A stretch of DNA of 64,000 nt from Hetaerina americana. Its lineage: Eukaryota > Arthropoda > Insecta > Odonata > Calopterygidae. The stretch spans positions 64,869,677 through 64,933,676 of the forward strand of contig JAKTNV010000009.1 in assembly GCA_022747635.1 (NCBI GenBank). The letters run 5' to 3'. The notes beneath the pieces were generated by a model that did not search any database, was not told the origin of the DNA, and saw nothing but the letters and a program-made list of their open reading frames with translations. Position 1 is the stretch's first letter. Every line of letters starts with the position of its first letter. Of this stretch, positions 10,861 through 22,639 are shown one piece after another. The position numbers and the translations under genes are program-made.

Positions 10861-13800
10861 CTCACCAAATCCCCTTCTAAATGCGATAGATGGAGTGCAC
10901 AGATCGCTGGGTGCAATGTCTGGACTAAGGACAATATCTGGCCAACGATTTTCTCACTTCGTGTATTGGACAACTTAGGAAATGAAGAAGAAATTCGGTT
11001 TCAAAATATATGGATATTGTCGTTCGGATTCCAGCAATATCCCCCAAAACATGTGGTTTGGAGTATGGCCAAAAGTTAAGCGCCTGGGGATAAGCCAAGA
11101 TAGAAAGAGCGGATATGTCGAATTCCTGCCTCGCATCATATAGTATTTCAAAGTCTCGGCGCGTTCATTCACGACCGTTTCAAATCAGCTCACTTAGGGA
11201 ATCCTTACTCTGTACAGCTGTTTAAAGAGCATCACACAATGGTAACTGCCTTTTGTGCGAACACAATTTCTTCAGGTGAAGATTATCTCAGTCGGTTATT
11301 CTGAGGACTATGAATATGATGCGCACAATTATAAATTTAGGAATGGATACCTGAAATAAAAATGTCCTTTCCAACAAGCACAATAAGCCATCTGCAAAGT
11401 GAGAACGGGATCAAGTGAATATGACTGAAACCTTGCATGCCACCGAGAAAACTGTAGATAGTCTAATATCCATCATCTATTCAAACTCTTCACCAGTGCC
11501 TGGATGTTCAATTTAGAGTCAGCTTGATGCAGCTTTTTGAGCATGGATAAAATTCACGCCTGCGGCATTAGAATGAAAATTTACGATCAAGAACAAGAAG
11601 CCTATAGCTTTTCTAATTCTAATAAATATCAATTCTACCATTATGCGTGAAAATTAATTCAATTCGGTCGAGATTGGAATCTAAACAAATGATTCATGAT
11701 TCCGGTTCAGATATTTCTTCCGTGTGGTACCGTCCGCAGAAATAATCAACCCAGCCGAACGTATTTTCCAAATATATTAGATATTCAGAACATCGATTTT
11801 CCCGACTGGTTTCCGAGGGAGATTATAACGATAAATATATAAATCATACCTTTTAATACGCCCCATGAACTTGTGGTAGGCGGTCGGGATATATGCCTTT
11901 AATCATTTTAATGTAGGGAGTTATGAATTTTTTTTACGAAATGAATGCAAAACGACCGGCTACCACAGAGACCAAGAAAAAAAAACTATGAAGAATTTAA
12001 AGCTGTTTTCATTGAGATCACGAATCGCAGGAACAGAAGAGGCCAGACTAAAATATGAGAATGTATCAGGGCGAGCGTATATTTCTCTTATTATCTTAGA
12101 TGATATTATCTAAAAATACTCTGCCGATGTAGGATTCCATCCCCTTATGTAAAAAGTAAACTCAAAGGCAAGGAATTTTTCCTGAACATCTTGTTGATTA
12201 CTAATTAATAAACTAATAAAAGCATAACCGTATAAATTCGAATATCGTATCAACCTCAAATTAACTACAGTGCTCTTTTTCCCTGTTCTTTTCATCACTG
12301 TTACCGCATGAAATTCATGAATTTTTAAGTTCCCATGCATATACTGAAATGGTTATCTTACACTCGACATTTCGTTATTCAGATTCCCACACGTATTCGA
12401 AGATAAATCCAACCTCATCCAGACTCGGTGAATTTACGGAGGGCAGGGTTTTATACTTCATACAAAAGTGTTACTTTTAAGCTTAAAACGAAAAATATTC
12501 CCCATAAAAATCTATATGGATTTTTCCCAACTTAAAAAACAACCGAAAATTATAAGTCACATGGCATTGTCCTTGGCTTACTTTCAAGTTTTCATATTTA
12601 CACAAAAAATTACAAATATTTCAGAGGTAATCAGTTCATCAAAGTTTCTCCGACTTTTGGTATTGGCAGGAATCGAGTCGACTAATACCACCATAAATAC
12701 ACCTTATTCCCTTAAAATTACATATGCCGTCAATTTTTATAAAATCCTTTCATTGGTCGAGGGAAAATTAAGAGCCGTCAATGTCAAACGTAAATTTCCA
12801 CTCTTGGAGGATCAAAAAGTAATGCCCTGTGGATTACATTTTAACGGCGTAGGAGGTAGGTCGAACCATAATTTAATACAGGTGAAAAAAACTGTTGTAC
12901 GACCATCCGACTAAACGAATGCGGTTGACAGAGATAAACACCGCGTTGTATGGACAAATAGCTGAAAGAATAGTTTTCTAGATGGACTAGAATCAAAAAC
13001 CTATACATTAAACCTGTAACTTTGATTGGGTGTCAAGGACTCTACTTTTCCAAACAAACGATATCGTCAGGAGAAATTAAATAGCGGTCAAATATGCTCC
13101 GAATTCGTTTACTTTTCCAGTTTTACACGCTTCTTTCTCTTCTTTCTTAAAGGCATCTCGACTTGGATAACTTTTCCTTAATTCTTCATTTCTCGCAGAA
13201 AGTATATATTTCAGAGTAAGCTTGAGAACCAATCAATAAGGCTCCAAGATACGATAAAAATCCAAATTTCTCTTTTTAAAATGCAGTTTAACACTAAAAA
13301 AAGTCTAATACGAAGGTAAAATCAACAACATTCACAAATATTAACTATTATTTGGTGTATCAGAGAGGACTGACTCTTGGATTTCTATGCATAACCAGTT
13401 TTATCGCAAAAGAGTTTCATCGGATGTAATTTGTGAAAGAGAAGTAGGTAAGCATGCATTCATCTTCATCACTGCGAACTTTTCCATCTACATTGAACTC
13501 TGCGATTCGCGGGCGAGTGTACGCCGTATTTAGGAAAAAAGCTTTTTAATTAGTGTAGAGTGCTTTGAGTTTATTTTTAAAATTACTACAAGGGCAAATT
13601 AGATACAGAAAAATGGTCTATGCTTGGCTAATCTTCCGGTGTAGCATCGATGGTTTGCCACCAAATACAAATCGCAAGTAAAAAGTAGGACACTTTGGTT
13701 TATTTATCAGCCGATTATTCCTTTATAATCCACCAAGATAACAACATCCAAGTCATACTGTAAAACTTATAAAATGACGTTTGGATAATGGCTAAATATG

Positions 13801-16480
13801 GACGGTAGTCTACGGTCGTTATAATGTCTGTACAATAGTCTGTATTTGCATGCGTGTAAAATGAAAGGATTTTTGCATGAAAGTATACGCCACTGTGGGT
13901 ATAGGTTTGCATGTATGTGTTCACTTTGCATGTGGTTCTGTTTCCTTTTACGGGTGTTGACCTAACATCCTCCGCCACACGCCCTTGCGGCGGCTTGTGG
14001 GGTACTATGTAGATGTATAATAATCATTTCAGTGATAAGATCAAATATAAGAAAAAATCAAATTGGTATAAAAACGATGAAGATAATTAATTACCACCAG
14101 TCTCCGGAAACGTCCAGTGGCCATTTAAAAACCCGTAATACACATGGCCATCCACACACAGATCATTTACACACAAGACCCTAACACAATCTACGGCGCA
14201 ATTAGACCCCCCTTCGACCTTTACTTTTTTCAGTATCTTCCATGACCAAGATCCATTATTTATTCCTCATTCAACTGCTTAACTCGTCGAGGGTGCAACC
14301 ATGAAAAAGTGGGAAGAAGCAGGAGCAGGCGGTGAGAATGCGGAGGCCGAACTCCGGGGAAGAAAGGTCTTCTTCCCCCAAGGAGGAGGCGAGCGCGAGC
14401 AGCCCACCACACGAAGGGCACTCGGAATCTCACACTAAAACTCGCGCCGATCCCATTGCATCAATTTTTTAGCTGACATATTCACCACAATTTCTCATTC
14501 ATTTTAAACAACTAAGGAGTCACTCACGGTCATAAAATATGAGACTTAAAAGTCGAGTATAGAAGAAGATCAGATTAAAATTCAACTTTTCCTGATTTTG
14601 TCCACTAAATTTCATGGTTTTAAGGCCGGAGGCAACTGATTTGAATTCATGCCAAAGTTGGTACAACCCAAAACTCTGGAATTAATAACTAAATAACTAG
14701 TTGAAAAGTCTTTTAACCTGTTTCTCGTCTGAATATACTCACGGCTCATTACCATCATCTTGGACTCATGTCAGCCAAACTCACCTGAAAGGAAAAAAAT
14801 ATCTGGTTTAAAAGAGTGTCCACATAAAATAGACAAAAATACACGTGCATGATCATTGCAAAGTACATTAAGCCACGCGTGGTATACTAACGCGGATATG
14901 TTTAGACTCCAATCACAGTTTTCATAATACAGAATAAGTATTTATTTTCATATGACACTAAAGAGCATACATTTTTGGAATTATGCGTCATGTTGTGATC
15001 AATCCACATTTAAAAAGACTAACATTACAAATTATTCACCAAATGTATTTACATGGAGAGGTATTCTGGCTTTTGTTACGATGAATTTTGACAAAAATAT
15101 GACATTTTTTCTTACGGTAAAAACAATATGAATATATAGCATTATCAGAAAATGTTGCCAATATTTTTACATATTTACACCACCGTAAAACTTACGCTGA
15201 ATATTTTCCTATTCGAATTCAGATAAACTAATAATTAGCTAATACTCAAAAATCACCGCACAATGACTAAGCTAAATCGTACTTAAAATCCGCCATCCGC
15301 ATGTTTCTCAAAATGTAAACACCCACTGAAACTTCTCAGATCCCATTAGCACTTCAATGAGCAAGTAGGGCGTCGGTATCACTTTCCACCATTTGATACA
15401 TAGAATGAATTGAATATTAGAGCAAAACTATATGGTCCATAATGCAAATGGACGTATATCGAGACCGCCCACGCTGCCAACCTTCCAGAGAAAAACACGC
15501 AACCGTATGAATTTTTGCCATGCAGCGGACACACAGAGGCACACAAGCGACAAATAATGAATGGAATAAGGACATACAAATCAAGGAAGTAGTCATATAA
15601 TGTAAAATGAAGATAATTTTGAATAGGATAGAAAAAACAAGAGGACAAATACCCGATCAAATGCGTAGAAATAATAAATGCAGGCGAGCTACAGATATGA
15701 ATCCATGCGAAGGAGGTTGTCCACAACACTAATTTCAATTCATATGTACGGTGCCATGTTAAGCTGCAAAAAGTATTCTTCACTTCTCAGCCAGCATGAC
15801 TGAAGGGCTCGTGTTTCTTCACACAAAGAACCTTAATCATCAATCACCTGAATACATTTATCACGCGGAATAGATAAAAGAAGGTAAATAAGTAATTGCT
15901 TATAGGCAATACTAACCTAACACCAAGAGCGCTCTTCAATTACAATATATTAGCTGTAATAATTCTCTTTGAGGTTATTTTTTGACGGAACTTAAGGAAA
16001 GCCGCCAATTACTGGAAAATTACTTGACTCACGCACAATGACGGTTGATATCATATAATCATCATTTATCGTTGCCCTATTTCAGCATTTGGTATTTAGG
16101 GACAGAAAAAAACTAAAATTAACACAATATAATTCATCAAGTCACGGAATGGTAGAAATGAGTACTAGACAGACGCAAAACTGAGGTCTGCTATTAAATG
16201 TCTATTGAAAAAATAAGTCACTAAAGCAAGCCTTTTACCTAGAAAACTGTAAGGCTTTTTTTTATGTTTATTCAATCCTTTCGTTCTTATAAAAAAAACA
16301 AAAAGCTTCTCCGTGGTTTATTTTGTGCACGTACACATAAGTATAGTATGCGCAAAGAAATATGTACAAACATACCAGCTGGTTCATTGGGTCGATTCCA
16401 GGCGAAATTATAGTTATTTTTCATTTATTACACTTGCGTTCCATTACTGATTTCCTTAAATTCCTGTATAGAATCGTTTT
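10860..16480. other. No gene recognised; AT-rich sequence
   Basis: Open frames of 148 codons (12468-12914, plus) and 134 codons (15379-15783, minus) are the longest, and neither shows a recognisable motif. A short GC-rich stretch at 14310-14420 contains a 9-bp hairpin (14356-14364 with 14370-14378). I see no RNA gene or transposon in this interval. Confidence 0.45.
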
Positions 16481-16507
16481 GGTATGTATGTGCATGTATG
16501 TATATGC

Positions 16508-16594
<87 letters not shown>

Positions 16595-16620
16595 TATATT
16601 AATATATATATATATATATA
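16480..16620. repeat. Compound microsatellite (GTAT)n-(GT)n-(TA)n
   Basis: A GTAT-rich lead gives way to a pure GT/TG run at about 16520-16549 and then to an interrupted (TA)n tract to 16620. Overlapping open frames through it are simple translations of the repeat (Ile/Tyr and Cys/Val alternation). It lies immediately left of the inverted repeat starting at 16628. Confidence 0.95.
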
Positions 16621-16627
16621 TACATAT

Positions 16628-16811
16628 ACTCATTTAGAAAGAAACAGATATAAGGAAACGGGATAGGAACACATATAAAGGACGAATCCCGGTCTAGGAA
16701 ATATTTTTGCATTCTTGATCTACTTGATTCCGCCTTCCCCACCTCTCCTGTGTTCGTCCTTTATGTGTGTTCCTATCCCTTTTCCGAATATCTGTTTCTA
16801 TATAAATGAGT
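16628..16811. repeat. Inverted repeat, 59-bp arms, 66-bp spacer
   Basis: The left arm (16628-16686) is the reverse complement of the right arm (16753-16811) with about six mismatches. The spacer at 16687-16752 is unique. The outer side of the left arm starts 8 bp after a (TA)n tract, and another TG/TA/CA array begins about 35 bp beyond the right arm. It could be a foldback-type non-autonomous transposon or an inverted duplication made by template switching at the AT tract. No transposase frame is present, and no target duplication is obvious because the flanks are simple sequence. Confidence 0.85.
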
Positions 16812-16846
16812 CTTTGTTCGCCGTTTGGAGGGATTTCGTGTTTGAA

Positions 16847-16922
<76 letters not shown>
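16847..16922. repeat. Palindromic compound microsatellite (TG)n(TA)n(CA)n
   Basis: TG repeats (16847-16858) lead into TA repeats (16859-16908) and then CA repeats (16909-16922). The whole array is self-complementary and should extrude as a cruciform or fold as a hairpin. It borders the 3' side of the minus-strand SINE at 16945-17205. Confidence 0.95.
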
Positions 16923-16944
16923 TGCACATAACTTCACCTCCACG

Positions 16945-17205
16945 GTTTTCCACCCTAAGGTTGGTTTGATAGGTGAGGGTCAAGCTAACCCAATTCTACG
17001 GCCAACGACATGTAAAATTCATACATAAAGGTAGAGGGGCCAGTTCCTCTCCTTGCGACGCTCGTGGTTTCCCAGGAAGATCTGGTACCCGAAAAACCGC
17101 ACGGCTTGGTTGAAGCTGAGGGCTAACAGAATCGTCCACAGGAATCGACCCAAGGCCCCCTGGTCAGTAGACCAACGCTCTACCTTTTGGACTACCATGT
17201 CACCT
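16945..17205 (-). mobile_element. tRNA-derived SINE, family 2, copy A
   Basis: On the minus strand an A-box-like GGTAGAGCGTTGG (17172-17184) is followed by a B-box-like GGTCGATTCC (17141-17150), the spacing of an internal RNA polymerase III promoter. The body contains GGTACCAGATCTTCCTGGG and GAGAGGAACTGGCCCC, both recognisable in copies at 35795, 55598 and 60966. Similarity runs to about 16950, where AAACCAACCTTAGGGTGG matches copy B. Family 2 is defined here only from copies within this window. Ends are approximate and no target duplication was found. Being non-coding, it would depend on a LINE for mobility. Confidence 0.7.
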
Positions 17206-17344
17206 ACAAATACAAGTCTCGTATATAGTATATGAGTCTGACCTCAAGAATACCTGAGAGAAGGCCGAAATCTTTAACTTTCTGAAATGTGAATGTCCTT
17301 TTACGAGTTATCTATTTCATTTTTGTGTTCTATCGTGCAGTCCA

Positions 17345-17412
17345 AATTATATATATGTATATGTATAAGTATATATATATATATATATATATATATGCGT
17401 GTGTGTGAGTGT
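17345..17412. repeat. (TA)n microsatellite with GT-rich end
   Basis: A TATATG-interrupted start leads to an uninterrupted TA run to about 17396, then GCGTGTGTGTGAGTG. It is the third TA/TG array within 900 bp. I found no inverted repeat flanking this one. Confidence 0.9.
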
Positions 17413-17689
17413 ATACCCATGTATATGTCCTTTATATGCGTGTGCGCGCGCCGATATATGACTTCCCTCCCGCACTGCTTAGGAATAATTAGTAAACTAG
17501 CAAACGCAGATCGAATCATCCATTCATACGGCCTTTCCATCCATCCATTCATAGTAATTTGTCACGAGGCTCTATGAAAAGGAGATGACTGCTGCGAAGT
17601 ACATATGTTGAAAGGAATCATCACGGGAAATTAACGGATGACATTCACACCGCTGTCGAATTCGAAGCAAACACCGGCGTTTATGGGCG

Positions 17690-18290
17690 TCAACAGCCCA
17701 TTTCTTTCTGGGAACGGACCCTTGCCCCCTAGCTCCATTCTCTCACCCCCCCCCCTCTTTCCCTCCCCCCTATTTCACACGCATGCCGGCGAAAGGGAGG
17801 AAGAGAAACGGACGGCATTGCCGCCGACGCGGAAGAGCGGGGAGGATGCGAGGGAAAAAGTGGGCGGAGTCGGGAGATGGGGGTGGGAGGTGGTCCGTCC
17901 CGTCTCCGTGCTGTGAAGAGGAGGATGAGAGAACCCATGCATTTTGCCCGGGGGCCGACACACATATAACGCGTAACCTCTGACCTTTTAACGGCCCAGG
18001 CGGCGGTGTCACCGTGAATTGGTTTATTTCTACTCACCAGTTCACGACTCCACTCTCCACCCCCTTTCCCCACCTCCACGCTTCACCCGCCCCACTCGCC
18101 CAATCCCTACCAAACCCCCCTCTCCCCTCCCCGCACGATACACGGGTCCGATATCCGGATTGATCTTCAACCATCTCCTCCATCGGGGACAAAAACTATT
18201 TCCGCGGTAACGGAGATTTGTGCTCCCATCTACTCGTCTCACACCTCCCATGGCCAGGCTTCGAATTCGCGCACCCAATAACAAGGATAT
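17690..18290. other. GC-rich, strand-asymmetric low-complexity block
   Basis: C-runs at about 17725-17770 (G-quadruplex type on the minus strand) are followed by purine-rich sequence at 17790-17930 and pyrimidine-rich sequence at 18040-18135. Many overlapping open frames on both strands translate to Pro/Ser or Arg/Gly stretches and are not credible genes. CG dinucleotides are frequent, so a regulatory island is possible but not demonstrated. Confidence 0.4.
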
Positions 18291-19345
18291 AAACGTCGTT
18301 CTGAGAATAGAAATGCTCCCGGACGTGGGTCAAGAACATAATGGTGGCTCAAATGAATTCATATGCCAAGTGTAAAATTTGTTAATGACCGTTGTTGGGC
18401 CAGTAAAGCAAAAACACATTTTATCATTACTAATAGCATTTAAATCCCCCGTTATTTCGAATCCTCAGCCTCGAATGCCTCAAAAGAGCATGCCAAATTG
18501 AGATAATGACAAGTATAAAGAAGAGTTAAAAAAGCCAATACTTCTTTAAAAAATTAAAGAACGATGCAGCGAGCACTAAAAAACATAACCTTTTCATTTT
18601 AGGTTTAACATTAAAAAATGTGGTAGGCATAAAAATAAGTTGAAATGAAACAGAGGCAGGATTTCATTTAATATAAACCGAAACGAAATAAATAATACTG
18701 ACAATGTCCACCTCAAAGTATTCTGCTGCATAAATCATAATAACATCGTTGAAGTAAACGTGACGACATTACAGGTCCATTGCGTTCAAATAAAACAACA
18801 ACTCAATATGCTATTTTGACTTCTCTTCGTAAAGTGATTGGCCTACTTCACGCGAAACCATTCAGCGCGATTTACCTGTTAGTTAGGTATATATTACGCT
18901 AACGTAAACATTGTTTGTAACGTGTAACCGGAATACCAAAAAATCAACTCCAATCACCCAAGCCCAAAAAGCCAAGCACAGAGTGATCTATCGATTACGA
19001 TGCATACTCAGTAAGCATTTTCTTTTGGTGCTGTTTTCCAAAAATGGACTCAAATATTTTAATATCTGAAGCGAAATCTTAAACTGAAATAAATTTGAAT
19101 AATCAAACACTATAATTATTTAAAATATTAATTAAATTGTCTACCGAGGATGCATTTACGCAATGCTAGTGATTTCTTCCAGATTTTTGATTCATCGCAA
19201 CCCAATTAAAGGAACAAAAAGGAGGAAAATCAATGGCCAACCGTTTCAAGGAACATCAAAAGATGAAAAAAGGAAGAACTCGACTTGGTTTTCCTTTTCC
19301 TGGTGACTTGTTTACTAAGACCAGATAAAGTAGTAAAATCATTAA
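18290..19345. other. No gene recognised; AT-rich sequence
   Basis: No open frame, RNA gene or repeat that I could support lies here. Confidence 0.45.
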
Positions 19346-19347
19346 AT

Positions 19348-19442
19348 TAATATATATATATGTAATTATATGCATGTATACATATAATTATATGTACATG
19401 TATACATATATATACAAACACACACACATACAAACGCACAAA
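19348..19442. repeat. AT/CA-rich repeat with two near-identical 22-24-bp units
   Basis: A (TA)n start is followed by TAATTATATGCATGTATACA and then TAATTATATGTACATGTATA, each self-complementary over most of its length, before ending in (CA)n-like sequence. It can form hairpins but shows no transposon hallmarks. Confidence 0.75.
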
Positions 19443-20383
19443 CAAAAATATATTTAAATATATGTACATGTACATACTTTTCTCAGCACCGAATTATTAT
19501 GATTATTAAGTTATAATTATTTATCTTGGATATTTGTTATTTAAAATTACAATTGACAACCATTTTAACTTCGACTCCATGTTGATACAATATAAATAAC
19601 TATGTGATTATATGAATGTTGTGTTTTTCCTAGAAATTGACAAGTTCACTGTCCGAGGTTATGTATTAAACTGCAATCATTCATTTTTTATAAATTATAC
19701 ACTGATCCTCCGCTCTACATGAATTGGCTTCAGGGCACGTAAAAATTGTCAATTCATTACATCCTTGGTAAATTTCCTTTCCTTCAGAAAATCCCGATTT
19801 ATTTTCCTCACCAACCCCCTCAACTTTCCGGTTCCCACCTACAGGCTCTCCTAATGACATTTCATGAAAATTTACCACAATCGATGTGGTCAAAGTTATG
19901 TGCAATCTAGTTTGTGGTCAAGGAACTTCCATCTATCACGATAATATCTGATTCCAGTTTTCAATCTAAATCGACCCTTTGAAGCACACTGGAGATGTTT
20001 TCTATTTTATTTCCTCATTTCCCCAATCTCATCACCACCTTTGCCATCGCGAAATTCGAAATATCCTATAGGAAATTTATCCCATGATAAAAAACAATGA
20101 ATCCATTTCCATCCTTCCAACTTTCCCCTCCGTTTATTTCAAACGTTCGAATACATACCGCTCCCCACGATAAATCCTTTGGTATCTGCTTCACCGTAGC
20201 AATAATAGAAATCCTCCTTAAAATAGCAGACAGCAATGAGGCGAGAAACCGCGAGTTAGTCCATAGCTCGTAATTTGCTTCGAAAGGCTTTTGAATCGCC
20301 CCGTTTAAACCAGGCACACTAATACCCGATATATAGATGATATATATAGATGATTTCGTCGAAGTAACACGGAAGTGATGAAT

Positions 20384-20608
20384 AACAAACTTTGATAGCA
20401 ACAAACAATATAAGAATGCGTAAAAAGATCACTCACACGTTATTTCTTTATCATTTCGACGGAATTCAGCTCCGTCTTCATCGGAAGAAATAGAAGTCTT
20501 CTATTTCTTCCGATGAAGACGGAGCTGAATTCCGTCGAAATGATAAAGAAATAAAGTACGAGTGATCTTTTTAAGTCTTCTTATATTGTTTGTTGCTGTC
20601 AAAGTTTG

Positions 20609-20610
<2 letters not shown>
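20384..20610. repeat. 227-bp near-perfect palindrome (foldback element)
   Basis: The sequence is its own reverse complement about a centre at T20497, with arms of 113 bp, essentially no spacer and about seven mismatches. The outer 50 bp, the middle and the inner 60 bp all pair, so a transcript would form one long hairpin. The termini read TAACAAAC and GTTTGTTA if the neighbouring bases are included, compatible with a TA target site. A (AT)n tract of about 48 bp starts immediately at the right end, and TATATAGATGA repeats lie just to the left. The inner arm holds a hammerhead-like fold (separate entry). It may be a foldback MITE, a head-to-head dimer of a hammerhead-carrying retroelement end, or an inverted duplication from replication. 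The arm similarity of about 94 percent implies a fairly recent origin. Confidence 0.9.
20510..20542 (+). ncRNA. Degenerate hammerhead-like core inside the palindrome arm
   Basis: CCGATGA (20510-20516) occupies the place of the CUGANGA box. Stem II pairs GACGGA (20518-20523) perfectly with TCCGTC (20531-20536) around a 7-nt loop, and GAAA follows at 20537-20540. The U-to-C change in the core and the lack of a clear GTC cleavage triplet suggest it is inactive. The mirror arm carries the same structure on the minus strand. The order of elements, including one extra base before stem II, matches the clearer motif at 2449-2483. Confidence 0.3.

Positions 20611-20659
<49 letters not shown>
20610..20659. 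repeat. (AT)n microsatellite abutting the palindrome
   Basis: An uninterrupted AT run of about 48 bp begins at the last base of the palindrome. Such pure tracts are unstable and readily form cruciforms. Confidence 0.95.
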
Positions 20660-20661
<2 letters not shown>

Positions 20662-20989
20662 CAAAAAGTAAGTAATTCTATTAAATAATAAGTAAAATGT
20701 TTTGACAAATCCACCAACATATATGGTTTTACTTTAAGTTACATTTGGAACTAAAGAGATACTTTTATTTTGGAAAACTATTTCAGTTTTTAGAATGGTT
20801 CTAGTAAAGGCAAGCAGTCAGGACAGCATTTATGTACTACTATACACTTAGAGGTAAAATTACTTTTATCTTCACCCAGTTGACATATTCGAGTGCAGTT
20901 CTGCAGGGAAAATTAGGAAGAGAGAGAATAGTACGAAAGAGAAGGGATTTGGAAGCCACTACCAACGACACGGCCTTTTAATCCTCTCC

Positions 20990-21620
20990 AGTTACTCGAG
21001 CCCCTACAAGCCCACCCTCATTTTGGTTCCAATCCCATTCCTAACCACCATTACACCCCGGCCTTCTTAAAGTTTCGCACTTACGCGAGGTAAAAGTCTT
21101 TCTCGTCTCCGGCTCCTTGAGGAGGCACCCCTTTTTTTGGGCGGATCACAAAAATCCCTCTCCCCCCTCCATCAAGACAAGCCGCTCCCCTCATCTTCCC
21201 CATCCCTGGAGTCACAACAGAAGCGGGGAGGGTCCGACCCTCTCTAGAAGGGCGTCAGGGCTCGGGTCCCGTCGTCGGATGGAAGGGTGACTGCGATTAA
21301 AAACACGTTCCGTACTTGTCGGGCAGGGATGACGGGGGAACAAGATGGATGCCGTAGTCGGAAATTGCAGGAGAATGCGGAGGAGTAGGTGAGGTGGTGT
21401 GACGGCAGCGGAGGGAAATAGAAAAAAAAGAATAACGTCTGCATTTTATATCAACCCGGAGTGAGGCGATTTTTTTTTCGAATTAGACGCATGAATAATA
21501 CAATAAGGGTCGACTTTAAAAGTTGCTACGTGAAGCTCGTCGTCTGAAAATTGAAAGTCGTCAGCGCAATCTGTACAGACGGGCGACGTCCTTCGTCATG
21601 CCGGAGATTGTAACTTAACG
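20990..21620. other. GC-rich sequence, no gene recognised
   Basis: C-rich runs at 21000-21210 and a mixed GC-rich part to about 21620 contain many CG dinucleotides. Open frames are short and unrecognised. A CpG-type regulatory region is possible. Confidence 0.3.
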
Positions 21621-21911
21621 ACCCCGTACTAAGACCAAATTAACCCATCGTTAATGATGCAAACTCTGGAGGCCAAGAAATATTCATCATAACAAGGGGT
21701 CTTGTTTCCGTATTTACAAGACACTGAAAACATAGTGTCGTTGTAAACTGAGCGGCAATTTGCGAGTTTGATAATGGCTGTCGGTGTAATAATGGTGTCG
21801 GATGAAGCCCAGAAGAGAGCATTCATAGTATGACTCCCTAATTATTTACTGTGTGATAACACTGAGTACACTGAGGCAATAAATTCAGCAAATTATTTTA
21901 TATAGTCAGGC

Positions 21912-21993
21912 ATAGTAAGATATTTCAAATATAGTAAGATAGCAAGCAATATAGTAAGATACTATATACGATATATAGCAATATAGTAAGATA
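21912..21993. repeat. Short minisatellite, four ATAGTAAGATA units
   Basis: The motif ATAGTAAGATA begins at 21912, 21931, 21951 and 21983, separated by AT-rich spacers. The irregular period (19, 20 and 32 bp) suggests an eroded tandem array. Confidence 0.75.
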
Positions 21994-22176
21994 CTTATCG
22001 AATCGCAAACAACTATTAAATTCGATTGCTTACATTGAATACAACGTAGCACACACCAATCTAGTAGCTGACACTTAGGTAACTCACGGACAGAAGATTG
22101 AACCAAAAGAGAGAAGACACTAATAAGGTATCATGGTATATTGCAATTAACATGATTAACACAATACGAATTAATT

Positions 22177-22441
22177 GGGGGATCGAGATGGTGCGGCGGC
22201 TAACGTATTGGCTTCTCACCTCAGAGGTATCTCGATCCCTACTTGAGGTGCTTTGTGGAGGGCACTTTGAGTGAGTACGCCGTCCGTCGGATGGGACGTT
22301 AAACTGCGGACCCCTTGGCGCCTTTCGTAAAGAGTAGGCTAATGCCGACGCCGGGTTTCTCTCCACCCTTCATCCTTTCCTGTCCATCCCCTATGGCGCA
22401 AATGACCTTAGCTGTCGGTCGCCTCCCCTAAAAACTACTAC
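22177..22441 (+). mobile_element. tRNA-derived SINE, family 1, complete copy with TSD
   Basis: The element begins GGGGGATCGAGATGGTGCGG and ends in a CTA-type tail (ACTACTA). It is flanked by the 12-bp duplication TACGAATTAATT (22165-22176 and 22442-22453), which fixes both ends. The body matches 37585-37871 closely, including GGTGCTTTGTGGAGGGCACT, CGTCCGTCGGATGGGACGTT and GCCGACGCCGGGTTTCTCTC. The tRNA-like head is 29 bp shorter than in that copy because the B-box region is missing, so this copy should lack a working internal promoter. It encodes no protein. Confidence 0.85.
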
Positions 22442-22639
22442 TACGAATTAATTACCTACACAGCAATCTAAGTCACTGAAAGCAGAAGGTTTTGACGGTG
22501 TAGATGTTATCGGAATAATAACCGTAAACCTTGCAGTCCTTTATCTCAACTATCAGGGATGATCGAATAAATGTCGAATGGTTTTCGACCATGATATCAA
22601 ATTCTCTTGATTCGCAGAAATATCAGATACAGGACTGGA

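Noticed and set aside
12468..12914. 148-codon plus-strand open frame
   Set aside because: Balanced composition but no recognisable domain and no sign of neighbouring exons. Insufficient to call a gene.
14356..14378. 9-bp GC-rich hairpin
   Set aside because: Short, isolated and without context. A bacterial-type terminator reading does not apply to this DNA.
15379..15783. 134-codon hydrophobic minus-strand frame
   Set aside because: Could suggest membrane segments, but AT-rich DNA gives such hydrophobic frames by chance and nothing identifies a family.
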